A stretch of DNA of 64,000 nt from Pseudomonas syringae KCTC 12500 (lineage in GTDB: Bacteria; Pseudomonadota; Gammaproteobacteria; Pseudomonadales; Pseudomonadaceae). The notes beneath the pieces were generated by a model that saw nothing but the letters and a program-made list of their open reading frames with translations, ran no database searches and was not told the origin of the DNA. Positions within the stretch are counted from its first letter, which is position 1, and the number at the start of each line of letters is the position of its first letter. Where the stretch lies: positions 3,131,001 through 3,195,000 of the forward strand of contig NZ_AYTM02000002.1 in assembly GCF_000507185.2 (NCBI RefSeq), read 5' to 3'. This document shows, piece after piece, positions 53,750 to 63,132 of the stretch. A program made the translations under genes and the position numbers.

Positions 53750-55303
53750 TTAACCAGGCACGTGGGCTTGGGTTTGAGAATGATCGAACTGTCCCGCCAT
53801 CCAGCCGCCGATTTGCACGGTGCTAGTCTGTTCAGTAGGGATAAGGTCGGAAAGCTGACCGCCGCTCAGGGCGGCGAGTCGGTCGCTGATCTGGAACAAT
53901 TCGTCCAGGTCTTCGGAGATCACCAGAATCGCGGCCCCGGCGTCGCGCAAGGCAATCAGCGCCCGATGGATCGCCGCCGCAGCGCCGACATCCACGCCCC
54001 AGGTGGGATGCGCGGCAATCAACAGTTTCGGCTTTTGCAGAATTTCCCGACCGAGGATGAATTTCTGCAGGTTGCCGCCCGACAGACTGCGCGCCGGGGC
54101 CAGTGCATCCGGCGTCTTGACTGCAAAGCGCCGAATGATTTCGTCAGCCAGTGCGCGCACCTTGCTGCGCTGGATCAGGCCATTGCTCACCAGCCCTTGC
54201 TGGAAGGCGGTAAGCAGCGCGTTGTCGGCAAGACTGAGTTCCGGCACTGCGCCATGTCCCAGGCGCTCGGCCGGGACGAATGCCAAGCCACGCTTGCGCC
54301 GCGCATCGGGGCGCAGGTTGCCGACCGGGGCATCCTCAAAACGCAGGGTCGCCGCCTGGGCGTGCGGCAAGGTCTGTTCGCCGCTGAGCAGCGCCAGCAA
54401 TTCATCCTGACCATTCCCGGCTACGCCTGCGATACCGACGATTTCGCCGCTGCGTACTTCCAGACTGAGGTCTTTGAGTGAGCAGCCGAACGGGTCCGGG
54501 TTGTGCCAGGACAGTTTGTCGATGCGCAAAAAGGCTTTGCCGCCGCTGACTTTCTCATACTGCGCGGTCAGCCCTTCGGCATCACCGACCATCAAGCGCG
54601 CCAGTTCCAGATCGGAACATTCAGCGGGAATGCAGTGCCCGGAGACCTTGCCGTTGCGCAGCACGGTTGCGCTGTGACACAGCGCGCGCACCTCGCCCAG
54701 CTTGTGACTGATAAACAGAATGCTGCAGCCTTCTCGAGCCAGATGGCGCAGGGTCACGAACAGCTCCTCGGCTTCCTGGGGAGTCAATACCGACGTGGGT
54801 TCGTCGAGGATCAACAGGCGAATGTCCTGCATCAGGCAGCGAATGATCTCGACTTTCTGCCGCTCGCCAATCGACAGGCTGTGGACCAGCCGCTGGGGTT
54901 CAACCGCCATGCCGTAGCGTTGAGAGACCTCGCGGATGCGCGGCTCCAGTTGTTTGGGCGTGCCTGCCGCTGCGCCCATGGCCAGCGCGATGTTTTGCGC
55001 GACGCTGAGGGTTTCGAACAGTGAAAAATGCTGGAACACCATGCCGATGCCCAGGCTTCTGGCCTGTGCCGGATTGCGCATGGTCTGCGCCTGGCCTTGC
55101 CAGATGATCGTCCCGGCGTCGGGCTGCGTCACGCCGTAGATGATCTTCATCAGCGTGCTTTTGCCCGCACCGTTTTCACCCAGCAGGGCGTGAATCTCTC
55201 CGGGCTGAATCGTCAGGTCGACAGCGTCGTTGGCCAGGCAGCCGGGATACCGTTTGGTGATGTGGCGCAGTTGCAGGCGCGCAGGTATCGCGTGGTTTGA
55301 CAT
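53750..55303 (-). CDS. BMP-type ABC transporter ATPase with two ATP-binding domains
   Basis: A 517-aa double ABC ATPase (YufO/NupA-like). The first domain has Walker A LGENGAGKST (41-50) and VEIIRCLMQDIRLLILDEPT; the second, starting near residue 265, has the degenerate GVAGNGQDELLALLSGE in place of a full Walker A, as usual for this family. ATG 55303 (MSNHAIPAR) is the start; the open frame to 55606 extends into non-protein-like sequence and the DnaA-box region. First gene of the permease operon. Confidence 0.92.
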   Translation of the reverse strand: MSNHAIPARLQLRHITKRYPGCLANDAVDLTIQPGEIHALLGENGAGKSTLMKIIYGVTQPDAGTIIWQGQAQTMRNPAQARSLGIGMVFQHFSLFETLSVAQNIALAMGAAAGTPKQLEPRIREVSQRYGMAVEPQRLVHSLSIGERQKVEIIRCLMQDIRLLILDEPTSVLTPQEAEELFVTLRHLAREGCSILFISHKLGEVRALCHSATVLRNGKVSGHCIPAECSDLELARLMVGDAEGLTAQYEKVSGGKAFLRIDKLSWHNPDPFGCSLKDLSLEVRSGEIVGIAGVAGNGQDELLALLSGEQTLPHAQAATLRFEDAPVGNLRPDARRKRGLAFVPAERLGHGAVPELSLADNALLTAFQQGLVSNGLIQRSKVRALADEIIRRFAVKTPDALAPARSLSGGNLQKFILGREILQKPKLLIAAHPTWGVDVGAAAAIHRALIALRDAGAAILVISEDLDELFQISDRLAALSGGQLSDLIPTEQTSTVQIGGWMAGQFDHSQTQAHVPG

Positions 55304-55332
55304 GAAAGGCTCTGAGGCAGAAGTGGGTCGCG

Positions 55333-55782
55333 TGTGGATAAAGCAAAATCCTGGCCAAGGAGTCAGGATTCGCATCCGGCACGCGGAATCAAGGCCAGGC
55401 ACGGAGTTTTCGGCCCTGTCACCGGCCTTCGCCCATCGAGCGCGCTCGTTTCGGCACCAGTTCGGGGCGTGCAGGTTGAACGCGGGCCAATGTGGCTCTT
55501 TGATTTGAACAAAAAATGTACAGCGGACGTGGAGGGCGGTGCGCTGAACCAATGCGCGACCCTTGCACCTGTTATCCACAGGTTCTTCCACAGATACTGT
55601 GCGCAAGCGCGTTGAGTGAGAATAATGCGGCGGCGGTTAACATCCAAAGGCGCTAAGAAGCGCTAACAGGCTGTTTTTGCACTCTTTATGGATCCACGCA
55701 CGGCAATTGCTCAAAAAACGATCATTGGCCTGAAACGCAAGCCCGGCAAGGCTCGCGGTGGAGTGTGCTCAGCTTATCCACA
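55333..55782. other. Cluster of DnaA boxes in a gene-free stretch
   Basis: The exact 9-mer TTATCCACA occurs three times in 450 bp: 55333-55341 (minus strand), 55572-55580 and 55774-55782. A near match TTCTTCCACA lies at 55583-55592. The 530-bp region between the ATPase start and the YigZ gene has no gene of its own. The chromosomal origin normally lies beside dnaA, which is not here. The cluster may titrate DnaA or be a regulatory site. Confidence 0.7.
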
Positions 55783-55835
55783 GCCGGATGCACAGTAGAT
55801 GTGGGCAGTTTTGACATGTTGCGCAAAGGCTCAGG

Positions 55836-56429
55836 CTATTGCTCCGGCGCTGCGTGCAGAAGGATTCTGCCGCGACTCAAGTCAGCCAGTTGGCGCTGCA
55901 GGGTGTCGGTGTGCTCGGGGCCGATGGCGATGGACATCTGCACACCGTTGGCCATGAAGTTTTCGCTTTCCACCAGACCGTTCAATTCGCCGAGACGCAG
56001 CTTGACCAGCGCCAGCTCACTGAAGCTGCATTCAAGGTGGAACGAGGCACGCTGGATCAGCGGCAGATGCTCGGCCTGCTGCAGACATTTGTTGGCACCG
56101 CCGCCATAGGCGCGGGCCAGGCCGCCGGTCCCCAGTTGAATGCCGCCGTACCAGCGGATCACCAGCACCACGACCTGGTCGAACGCCTGCGCTTCGATGG
56201 CGGCCAGAATCGGCCTGCCTGCAGTGCCGCCCGGTTCGCCGTCATCGTTGCTGCGATACTGCCCACCGAGCTTCCAGGCCCAGCAATTATGAGTGGCGTT
56301 CAAGTCACTGTGCTGCTCGATGAACGCCTGTGCGTCGGCCGGGCTGGCGATGGGGGCGGCGAGGGTGATGAAGCGGCTCTTGCGGATTTCTTCACGAAAC
56401 TCGCAAGGGCCGACCAGGGTAAAAGGCAT
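55836..56429 (-). CDS. YigZ/IMPACT family protein
   Basis: A 197-aa protein of the YigZ family, related to eukaryotic IMPACT. The N-terminal half has EEIRKSRFITLAAPIASP and DGEPGGTAGRPILAAIEAQ; VVLVIRWYGGIQLGTGGLAR and YGGGANKCLQQ follow, then a ferredoxin-like C-terminal half. It may bind nucleic acids or the ribosome; no activity is settled. Start 56429 (MPFTLVGPCE) removes a long non-homologous extension. The TetR-type gene ends 33 bp upstream on the same strand. Confidence 0.92.
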   Translation of the reverse strand: MPFTLVGPCEFREEIRKSRFITLAAPIASPADAQAFIEQHSDLNATHNCWAWKLGGQYRSNDDGEPGGTAGRPILAAIEAQAFDQVVVLVIRWYGGIQLGTGGLARAYGGGANKCLQQAEHLPLIQRASFHLECSFSELALVKLRLGELNGLVESENFMANGVQMSIAIGPEHTDTLQRQLADLSRGRILLHAAPEQ

Positions 56430-56461
56430 GCGTGTGTCCAGCTGACGTCCAGGCGACGATT

Positions 56462-57124
56462 CTACAAGGCTGGCGGCGTGAGCCCACAACCTTTGAGGAT
56501 GATTCGAATGAGATTGTTGCTGGCCTGATCCATGTCCTGGCGCGTCAGTCGGGAGCGACCGGTGACGCGACAGATCTGCGAGGCGAAGTCGGCATAGTGC
56601 TGGGTGCTGCCCCATAGCAGGAAGATCAGGTGCACCGGGTCAACGGTGTCCATCTTGCCGGCGTCGATCCAGGCTTGAAAGACCGCGGCCCGGCCCTGGA
56701 ACCACAGGCGGTAATCCTGGCTGAAGTACTCGCTCATGCATTCGCCACCGCTGATGATTTCCATGGCGAAGATCCGCGAGGCCTGTGGCTGGCGGCGCGA
56801 GAACTCCATCTTGGCGCGAATATAGCGGGCCAGCGCCTCTGCCGGGTCGTCTTCGACGCTGAGGTGGTTGAAGGTGCTGTCCCACAAATCGATGATGTTG
56901 CTGAGCACCGCGACATACAGGCCGAGTTTGTTGGTGAAGTAGTAATGCAGATTGGCTTTTGGCAGCCCCGCCTTGATCGCGATGGTGTTCATGCTGGTGC
57001 CCTTGAAACCGTGGCGGGCAAATTCATCTTCGGCCGCCTGAATGATCGCTTCTTCGTTCTTCTGACGAATACGGCTTGCAGGCTTGGTGACGTGAGCGCT
57101 GTGTGCGGGGACTTCAAGGGTCAT
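56462..57124 (-). CDS. TetR family regulator, RutR-like
   Basis: A 220-aa TetR regulator. The HTH is in FARHGFKGTSMNTIAIKAGLPKANLHYYF and the C-terminal ligand domain begins around residue 95 (FSRRQPQASRIFAMEIISGG), matching the RutR group that senses pyrimidines such as uracil. The following NCS2 permease gene is 95 bp upstream on the same strand. Control of nucleobase transport or pyrimidine degradation is therefore likely; the effector is not proven. Start at 57124 (MTLEVPA). Confidence 0.87.
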   Translation of the reverse strand: MTLEVPAHSAHVTKPASRIRQKNEEAIIQAAEDEFARHGFKGTSMNTIAIKAGLPKANLHYYFTNKLGLYVAVLSNIIDLWDSTFNHLSVEDDPAEALARYIRAKMEFSRRQPQASRIFAMEIISGGECMSEYFSQDYRLWFQGRAAVFQAWIDAGKMDTVDPVHLIFLLWGSTQHYADFASQICRVTGRSRLTRQDMDQASNNLIRIILKGCGLTPPAL

Positions 57125-57218
57125 GGGCAATTCCGGACAGGTCGTAGGGCGCGACGGATGAACAGATAGCGCACCGGCGAGCATCTCGCAAGCGTCGGTG
57201 CGGGCGCGGCATGCAAAG

Positions 57219-58616
57219 TTATCGTGGTTGCTCCACAGGTTCGGGTTCCGGCACGTCGTCGGTCGTAGCGGCGGCGACTTTGCTTTCCGGAATCAGCAGG
57301 CACATGACAATGGCCGTGATACCGCCGCTGGTGATGGCCGAATCGAACAGGTTCTGCACCAGTTTCGGCAATTGATGCAGCAGCGCAGGCTGCGACGCAA
57401 TGCCCAGACCGACACCCAATGACGTCGCAATGATCAGCATGCTGCGTCGGTCGAGCGGCGACTGGGCCAGAATGCGTACACCGGCCGCCGCGACGCTGCC
57501 GAACATGACCAGCGTTGCGCCGCCGAGCACCGGCTTAGGGATCTGCTGAACGATGGCACCAATGTGCGGAAACAGCCCGAGCACGAACAGCACCGCGCCG
57601 ATGTACAGCCCGACGTAGCGACTGGCAACGCCGGTCAACTGGATCACACCGTTGTTTTGCGCAAAGGTGGTATTGGGAAATGCGCTGAAGGTCGCGGCGA
57701 TCATGCAGCTGACGCCATCGCCCAGTACGCCGCCCTTGAGGCGGGCCAGGTAGCTCGGGCCGCTGATGGGCTGGCGCGCGAGCATGCAATTGGCGGTCAG
57801 GTCGCCGACCGTTTCGATGCTGCTGATCAGATAAATCAGCGCGACAGGCAGGAAAGCGCTCCAGTCGAAATTGAAGCCGAAGCGGAAGGGCATCGGAACG
57901 CTGATCAATGGCAGGTCGTGAAGGGGTTGCGGCACCAGTTTGCCGCTGAACCACGCGGCCAGACTGCCGACCGCCAGGCCGATGATGATGGCTGACAAAC
58001 GTACCCAGGGCGTAGTCGAGCGATTGAGCACAATGATCACGGCCAGCACGAACGCGCCCAGCGCCAGATTCACCGGGGCGCCAAAGTCCGGCGCGTCGAA
58101 GCCGCCGCCCAGGTCTGTCACGCCCACCTTGATCAGGCTCACACCAATCAGCGTGATGACAATGCCGGTCACCAGCGGCGTGATGACCCTTCGCAACTGG
58201 CTAATGCAGCGACTCAGTGCGATCTGCACCAGCGCACCGAAAAAGCACACGCCGAAGATCATCGCCATGATGTCCTCCGGGCTGCCGCCGCGCTGCTTGA
58301 CCAGAAAGCCTGCGGACAACACGGCGCCCAGGAACGCGAAGCTGGTGCCTTGCAGGCAGATCATGCCCGCGCCGATACCGAACGGGCGGCGCGCCTGGAT
58401 GAACGTACCGGTGCCCGAGACCATCAAGGCCATGCTGATCAGGTACGGCATGTATTGGGTCAGGCCGAGGGTCGAGCCGATGATCAGGGGCGGAGTGATG
58501 ATCCCCACGAAGCTGGCGAGAACGTGCTGGAACGCAGCCAATAGGGCCGTCCAGGGTTTGGGGCGATCGTTCAGGCCGTAGATCAGATCATCGTTGTCGA
58601 GTGTTTCAGGCTGCAT
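57219..58616 (-). CDS. NCS2 family nucleobase:cation symporter (uracil/xanthine permease type)
   Basis: A 465-aa permease with about 14 spans. NCS2 signatures are the QHVLASFVGIITPPLIIGSTLGL region near the N-terminus, GYIGAVLFVLGLFPHIGA-like (here YVGLYIGAVLFVLGLFPH) and the Q/E-rich TM8-TM10 motif (FPNTTFAQNNGVIQLTG). It takes up a purine or pyrimidine base with protons or sodium; whether uracil or xanthine is the substrate cannot be read. Its downstream neighbour is the RutR-like regulator, its upstream neighbour the beta-alanine regulator bauR. Confidence 0.92.
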   Translation of the reverse strand: MQPETLDNDDLIYGLNDRPKPWTALLAAFQHVLASFVGIITPPLIIGSTLGLTQYMPYLISMALMVSGTGTFIQARRPFGIGAGMICLQGTSFAFLGAVLSAGFLVKQRGGSPEDIMAMIFGVCFFGALVQIALSRCISQLRRVITPLVTGIVITLIGVSLIKVGVTDLGGGFDAPDFGAPVNLALGAFVLAVIIVLNRSTTPWVRLSAIIIGLAVGSLAAWFSGKLVPQPLHDLPLISVPMPFRFGFNFDWSAFLPVALIYLISSIETVGDLTANCMLARQPISGPSYLARLKGGVLGDGVSCMIAATFSAFPNTTFAQNNGVIQLTGVASRYVGLYIGAVLFVLGLFPHIGAIVQQIPKPVLGGATLVMFGSVAAAGVRILAQSPLDRRSMLIIATSLGVGLGIASQPALLHQLPKLVQNLFDSAITSGGITAIVMCLLIPESKVAAATTDDVPEPEPVEQPR

Positions 58617-58802
58617 GGCGAGGTCTCGGACGGGGAAATGCCATGTGCTGGCGTGTCATTGTTCGGGACTACTGCAAAAAGCTGTCCAGTTGCTCAGGTT
58701 ATTTTTATTTGAGTCCGGTTATTTCAATAAATATCAGCTTGATAGCGCTTTCAAACCGCGCTGCAGCGTCGTCGAAGCGGCCAGTTACCGGGCACAAATG
58801 TG

Positions 58803-59723
58803 TCATCGGGTAGCGGCAAGTGTTTCCAGAAAGCTCTCCAGCACCAAATGAGGGCGCCGGCCTTTGCGGGTGACGGTCACCAGGTTGAGGTCGTAGAACT
58901 TCGAATCCGGTTTCAATGCGCGCAGCCTGCCTTCCTGCACCCAGGCATTGGCGTAATGATCGGGCAGGTAGCCTATGTAGCGACCGGTCAGAATCAGGAA
59001 GGCGATACCTTCCCGGTCAGACGCGCTGGCCGTGCAGGTCAGTGCCTGATAGTGGTCCTGAACATCGTTGGGCAGGCGAAAGGTCGGAGCGATGGCTTCC
59101 TGTTGTGCGAGGCGTGCGTCATCCAGCGCGGCATTGTCGGCGTAAAAGAGCGGATGCCCGACCGCGCAGTAGAGCAGCGAGCGCTCGCTGTATAAAGAAT
59201 GATACTCAAGCCCCGGCAAAGCACTGGCCTGCGGCACGACACCGACATGCAGGCCGCCGTCGAGTACACCGCGCTCGACTTCGGCGGGGGCAATCATGCG
59301 GATGTTGATGTGCACGCCCGGCCCGCGCTCTTTCAGTCGAGCCAGGGCGTGTGTAATGCGCATGTGGGGGAGGGTGACCAGATTGTCGGTCAGGCCGATG
59401 TTCAGTTCGCCGCGCAGGTTCTGGTGCAGGCCGTTGACCTCTGTCCTGAAGCTTTCCAGCGCGCTGAGCAGTTGCAAAGACGACTGATAGACTTCGCGCC
59501 CCTCGTCGGTCAGTGAAAAACCGGCGCGGCCTCGCTGGCACAGGCGCAGGCCGAGGCGTTGTTCCAGGTCACTCATCTGCTGGCTGATCGCGGATCGGCC
59601 AATGCCGAGCACGCTTTCAGCCGCAGAAAAGCCACCCGCTTCGACAACGCTTTTGAATAGGCGCAGCAAGCGGATATCAAAATCACTGACCTGCGACACC
59701 GGATCGGAACGACGGATATTCAT
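58803..59723 (-). CDS. bauR: LysR-type activator of beta-alanine catabolism
   Basis: A 306-aa LysR regulator (HTH: VEAGGFSAAESVLGIGRSAIS, then QQMSDLEQRLGLRLCQRG). Position and orientation, divergent from bauA with 111 bp between start codons, match bauR of P. aeruginosa (PA0133), which activates bauABCD in response to beta-alanine. A near-perfect dyad lies directly at its start codon. Identity as BauR is from context; the family is sure. Confidence 0.85.
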   Translation of the reverse strand: MNIRRSDPVSQVSDFDIRLLRLFKSVVEAGGFSAAESVLGIGRSAISQQMSDLEQRLGLRLCQRGRAGFSLTDEGREVYQSSLQLLSALESFRTEVNGLHQNLRGELNIGLTDNLVTLPHMRITHALARLKERGPGVHINIRMIAPAEVERGVLDGGLHVGVVPQASALPGLEYHSLYSERSLLYCAVGHPLFYADNAALDDARLAQQEAIAPTFRLPNDVQDHYQALTCTASASDREGIAFLILTGRYIGYLPDHYANAWVQEGRLRALKPDSKFYDLNLVTVTRKGRRPHLVLESFLETLAATR

Positions 59724-59725
59724 TG

Positions 59726-59741
59726 TTTAGTAATTACCAAA
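59726..59741. promoter_or_regulatory. Candidate BauR operator
   Basis: TTTAGTAATTACCAAA is an almost perfect palindrome (centre GTAATTAC) in the bauR-bauA divergent region, next to the bauR start codon. LysR-type sites usually show such T-N11-A dyads. Binding is inferred from position. Confidence 0.5.
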
Positions 59742-59834
59742 CCAAAGATCGTAAAAGTCGGGTTTTATGAACTTTATCCGCGTGGCACCTTAGCTGCAAT
59801 GACTGATCGTTCAGCGCCTGCGAGGCTTGCTCCC

Positions 59835-61181
59835 ATGAATATGTTCGAAGTGTCCGATGTGCCTGTCACCCGTCAGTTGAAGCTCGATGCTCACTGGATG
59901 CCTTACACCGCGAATCGAAATTTCCAGCGCGACCCGCGCATGGTCGTGGCCGCGCATGGCAGCTATCTGACAGACGACAAGGGACGCAAGATCTACGATG
60001 CGCTTTCCGGTCTGTGGACATGTGGCGCCGGGCACACGCGCAAGGAAATTCAGGAAGCCGTGTCCCGGCAGCTGGGTGTGCTGGATTACTCGCCCGGCTT
60101 TCAGTTCGGGCACCCCCTTTCGTTCCAGCTGGCAGAACAGATTACCGACCTGACGCCGGGCAATCTCAACCACGTCTTCTATACCAACTCGGGTTCCGAG
60201 TGCGCGGATACGGCGGTGAAGATGGTGCGCGCCTACTGGCGGCTGAAAGGCCAGGCGACCAAGACCAAGATGATCGGTCGGGCACGCGGCTATCACGGCG
60301 TGAATGTGGCGGGTACCAGCCTGGGCGGAGTGAATGGCAACCGCAAGATGTTCGGCCAGTTGATGGACGTCGACCACTTGCCGCACACCCTGCTGGCCAG
60401 CAATGCGTACTCGAAGGGCATGCCCGAGGCGGGCGGTATCGCGCTGGCTGACGAGATGCTCAAGCTGATCGAGTTGCATGATGCGTCGAACATCGCTGCA
60501 GTGATCGTCGAACCCATGTCGGGCTCGGCCGGTGTGATCGTTCCACCGCAAGGCTATCTCAAGCGGCTGCGTGAGATTTGTGATCAGCACAATATCCTGC
60601 TGATCTTCGATGAAGTCATCACCGGCTTCGGTCGTACGGGCTCGATGTTTGGCGCCGATAGTTTCGGTGTCACGCCTGACCTGATGTGCATCGCCAAGCA
60701 GATCACCAATGGCGCTATCCCCATGGGCGCGGTAATCGCCAGCAGCGAGATCTATCAAACGTTCATGAATCAGCCGACGCCGGAGTACGCCGTCGAATTC
60801 CCTCACGGCTATACCTATTCCGCCCACCCTGTGGCGTGTGCGGCCGGGCTGGCGGCGCTTGAACTGCTGCAACGGGAGAATCTGGTGCAGCAGGCCGCCG
60901 CAGTCGCGCCGCATTTTGAACGTGCGCTGCACGGTATCAAGGGCGCGAAAAACGTGGTCGATATCCGCAATTACGGTCTGGCAGGTGCCATCCAGCTCGC
61001 ACCGCGTGACGGCGATGCCATCGTGCGCCCCTTCGAGGCGGGCATGAAGCTGTGGAAAGCCGGTTTCTACGTGCGCTTTGGCGGTGACACCCTGCAATTC
61101 GGGCCGACCTTCAACAGCCAGGCGCAGGATCTTGATCGATTGTTCGATGCCGTCGGCGAAACCCTGAATCTGATCGACTGA
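59835..61181 (+). CDS. bauA: Beta-alanine:pyruvate aminotransferase
   Basis: A 448-aa class III omega-aminotransferase that converts beta-alanine and pyruvate to malonate semialdehyde and alanine with PLP. The start MNMFEVSDVP, QLKLDAHWMPYTANRNFQRD, YTNSGSECADTAVKM, LIFDEVITGFGRTGS (Asp259) and the PLP lysine Lys288 in CIAKQITNGAIPMG fit the beta-alanine enzyme. ATG 59835 has GAGG 9 bp upstream; an earlier ATG at 59799 is possible but has no ribosome site. bauC follows 90 bp downstream. Confidence 0.94.
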   Translation: MNMFEVSDVPVTRQLKLDAHWMPYTANRNFQRDPRMVVAAHGSYLTDDKGRKIYDALSGLWTCGAGHTRKEIQEAVSRQLGVLDYSPGFQFGHPLSFQLAEQITDLTPGNLNHVFYTNSGSECADTAVKMVRAYWRLKGQATKTKMIGRARGYHGVNVAGTSLGGVNGNRKMFGQLMDVDHLPHTLLASNAYSKGMPEAGGIALADEMLKLIELHDASNIAAVIVEPMSGSAGVIVPPQGYLKRLREICDQHNILLIFDEVITGFGRTGSMFGADSFGVTPDLMCIAKQITNGAIPMGAVIASSEIYQTFMNQPTPEYAVEFPHGYTYSAHPVACAAGLAALELLQRENLVQQAAAVAPHFERALHGIKGAKNVVDIRNYGLAGAIQLAPRDGDAIVRPFEAGMKLWKAGFYVRFGGDTLQFGPTFNSQAQDLDRLFDAVGETLNLID

Positions 61182-61271
61182 CCGCGCTGGCAGGCTCTCT
61201 TCTTATATGCGTGCCCTTATCGCATCGGGTGTGAGCTGACTCACGCCCGCTGCCTTTATCCGGAGTTTTCC

Positions 61272-62765
61272 ATGAGCAGCATTCAACACCTGATCCACGG
61301 CGAGTTCGTTTCTGCTGAAGGTCGTAGCGCCAACGTGTTCAACCCGTCGACCGGGCAGGTTATCCACACGGTAGCGCTGGCCGATCGCGAAACAGTTCAG
61401 AAGGCAATCGACTCGGCCAAGGCTGCCTTTCCGGCGTGGCGCAATACGCCGCCGGCCAAGCGTGCTCAGGTGATGTTCCGTTTCAAGCAGCTGCTCGAGC
61501 AGAACGAGGCACGCATTGCCCAATTGATCAGTGAAGAACACGGCAAGACCCTGGAAGATGCGGCGGGCGAGCTGAAACGCGGCATTGAAAACGTGGAGTA
61601 CGCCTGCGCCGCGCCTGAAGTGCTCAAGGGTGAATACAGCCGCAACGTCGGGCCGAACATCGATGCGTGGTCTGACTTTCAGCCGCTGGGTATCGTTGCC
61701 GGTATTACCCCGTTCAACTTCCCGGCCATGGTGCCGCTGTGGATGTACCCGCTGGCCATTGCGTGCGGTAACTGCTTCATCCTCAAGCCGTCGGAGCGCG
61801 ATCCCAGTTCAACGCTGTTGATTGCCGAACTGCTGCATGAAGCGGGGCTGCCGAAGGGTGTGCTCAATGTGGTTCACGGTGACAAGGTCGCGGTCGATGC
61901 GCTGATCGAAGCGCCGGAGGTCAAGGCGCTCAGCTTCGTCGGTTCTACGCCTATTGCCGAGTACATCTATAAGGAAGGCGCAGCGCGGGGCAAGCGCGTT
62001 CAGGCCCTCGGTGGCGCCAAGAATCATGCGGTGTTGATGCCGGATGCCGATCTGGACAATGCCGTGAGTGCCTTGATGGGCGCAGCTTACGGATCCTGCG
62101 GCGAGCGTTGCATGGCGATCTCGGTCGCGGTGTGCGTTGGCGATCAGATCGCTGATGCATTGGTGGCCAAGCTGGTTCCGCAAATCCAGAGCCTGAAGAT
62201 CGGTGCGGGCACGACCTGTGGCTTGGACATGGGGCCACTGGTCACCGGGCAGCATCGCGACAAGGTCGGCGGCTATATAGAAGACGGTGTGCAAGCGGGC
62301 GCAACCTTGGTGGTCGATGGGCGCAATCTTCAGGTTGCCGGGCATGAACAGGGGTTCTTCATGGGTGGCTGCCTGTTCGATCGCGTGACGCCAGAGATGC
62401 GTATCTATAAAGAAGAGATTTTCGGGCCGGTGCTGTGCATCGTGCGTGTGGACAGCCTTGAGCAGGCCATGCAACTGATCAACGATCACGAATACGGCAA
62501 CGGCACCTGCATCTTTACCCGCGATGGTGAAGCGGCGCGTCTGTTCTGCGACGAGATTGAAGTGGGGATGGTCGGGGTCAACGTTCCGCTGCCAGTACCA
62601 GTGGCTTATCACAGCTTTGGTGGCTGGAAGCGTTCCCTGTTCGGCGACCTGCATGCGTACGGTCCCGATGGTGTGCGCTTCTATACCCGTCGCAAGGCCA
62701 TTACTCAGCGCTGGCCGCAACGTGCTAGCCACGAAGCGTCGCAATTTGCCTTTCCGAGCCTGTAA
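61272..62765 (+). CDS. bauC: 3-oxopropanoate (malonate semialdehyde) dehydrogenase
   Basis: A 497-aa CoA-acylating aldehyde dehydrogenase of the MmsA/IolA family. It turns malonate semialdehyde (or methylmalonate semialdehyde) into acetyl-CoA (or propionyl-CoA), CO2 and NADH. Catalytic Cys280 lies in GSCGERCMAIS, and TPFNFPAMVPLWM and LGGAKNHAVLMPDAD are family stretches. As the partner of bauA it completes beta-alanine breakdown; valine or inositol catabolism would be another use. A hairpin follows the stop. Confidence 0.93.
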   Translation: MSSIQHLIHGEFVSAEGRSANVFNPSTGQVIHTVALADRETVQKAIDSAKAAFPAWRNTPPAKRAQVMFRFKQLLEQNEARIAQLISEEHGKTLEDAAGELKRGIENVEYACAAPEVLKGEYSRNVGPNIDAWSDFQPLGIVAGITPFNFPAMVPLWMYPLAIACGNCFILKPSERDPSSTLLIAELLHEAGLPKGVLNVVHGDKVAVDALIEAPEVKALSFVGSTPIAEYIYKEGAARGKRVQALGGAKNHAVLMPDADLDNAVSALMGAAYGSCGERCMAISVAVCVGDQIADALVAKLVPQIQSLKIGAGTTCGLDMGPLVTGQHRDKVGGYIEDGVQAGATLVVDGRNLQVAGHEQGFFMGGCLFDRVTPEMRIYKEEIFGPVLCIVRVDSLEQAMQLINDHEYGNGTCIFTRDGEAARLFCDEIEVGMVGVNVPLPVPVAYHSFGGWKRSLFGDLHAYGPDGVRFYTRRKAITQRWPQRASHEASQFAFPSL

Positions 62766-62776
62766 ATTCTACGGAA

Positions 62777-62804
62777 GGGAGATCGTCTTTAAAGAGGATC
62801 TCCC
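62777..62804 (+). terminator. Terminator after bauC
   Basis: GGGAGATC (62777-62784) and GATCTCCC (62797-62804) pair around a 12-nt loop with short T stretches after (GTGTTT). It separates bauC from the ribosomal RNA promoters. Confidence 0.65.
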
Positions 62805-62854
62805 GTGTTTACAGGGGCGTCGCAAAGCAGGGCGAAGATTTTTTAAATTAACGG

Positions 62855-62882
62855 TTGACGCCCTCTGTCAGGTGTCTATAAT
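62855..62882 (+). promoter_or_regulatory. rrn promoter P1
   Basis: TTGACG (62855-62860), 16-bp spacer, TATAAT (62877-62882), followed by a GC-rich discriminator (TCGCCCC). The consensus -10 makes this a strong sigma70 promoter for the ribosomal RNA operon. Confidence 0.85.
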
Positions 62883-63012
62883 TCGCCCCACTTCCGGCGC
62901 AGACGGAAACGAAAAAGTCTTGTAAATCAATAGTTTGCAAGGTTTTGGAGTGAAGAGTCAGCGAGGAAGGAGGTCGGGTCTGGATTGATCGACAGCGGTG
63001 AGGAAAAAGAGT

Positions 63013-63040
63013 TTGACACGCGGTTGTAACGCTGTAGAAT
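63013..63040 (+). promoter_or_regulatory. rrn promoter P2
   Basis: TTGACA (63013-63018), 16-bp spacer, TAGAAT (63035-63040). Consensus -35 and near-consensus -10. Confidence 0.85.
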
Positions 63041-63132
63041 TCGTCTCCCGCTGATGAGCAACTCCAGAGTTGATCGCAGCGCAAGTGGTTGAAGTTGCAA
63101 AGGAAACTTTGAAAACTTCTTGAAATAACCGC

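Noticed and set aside
55333..55782. DnaA-box cluster as the chromosomal origin.
   Set aside because: The origin in Pseudomonas lies next to dnaA/rpmH, which are absent; the region also lacks an obvious AT-rich unwinding element.
59811..61097. Open frame on the minus strand opposite bauA.
   Set aside because: Mirror frame of a well-conserved aminotransferase.
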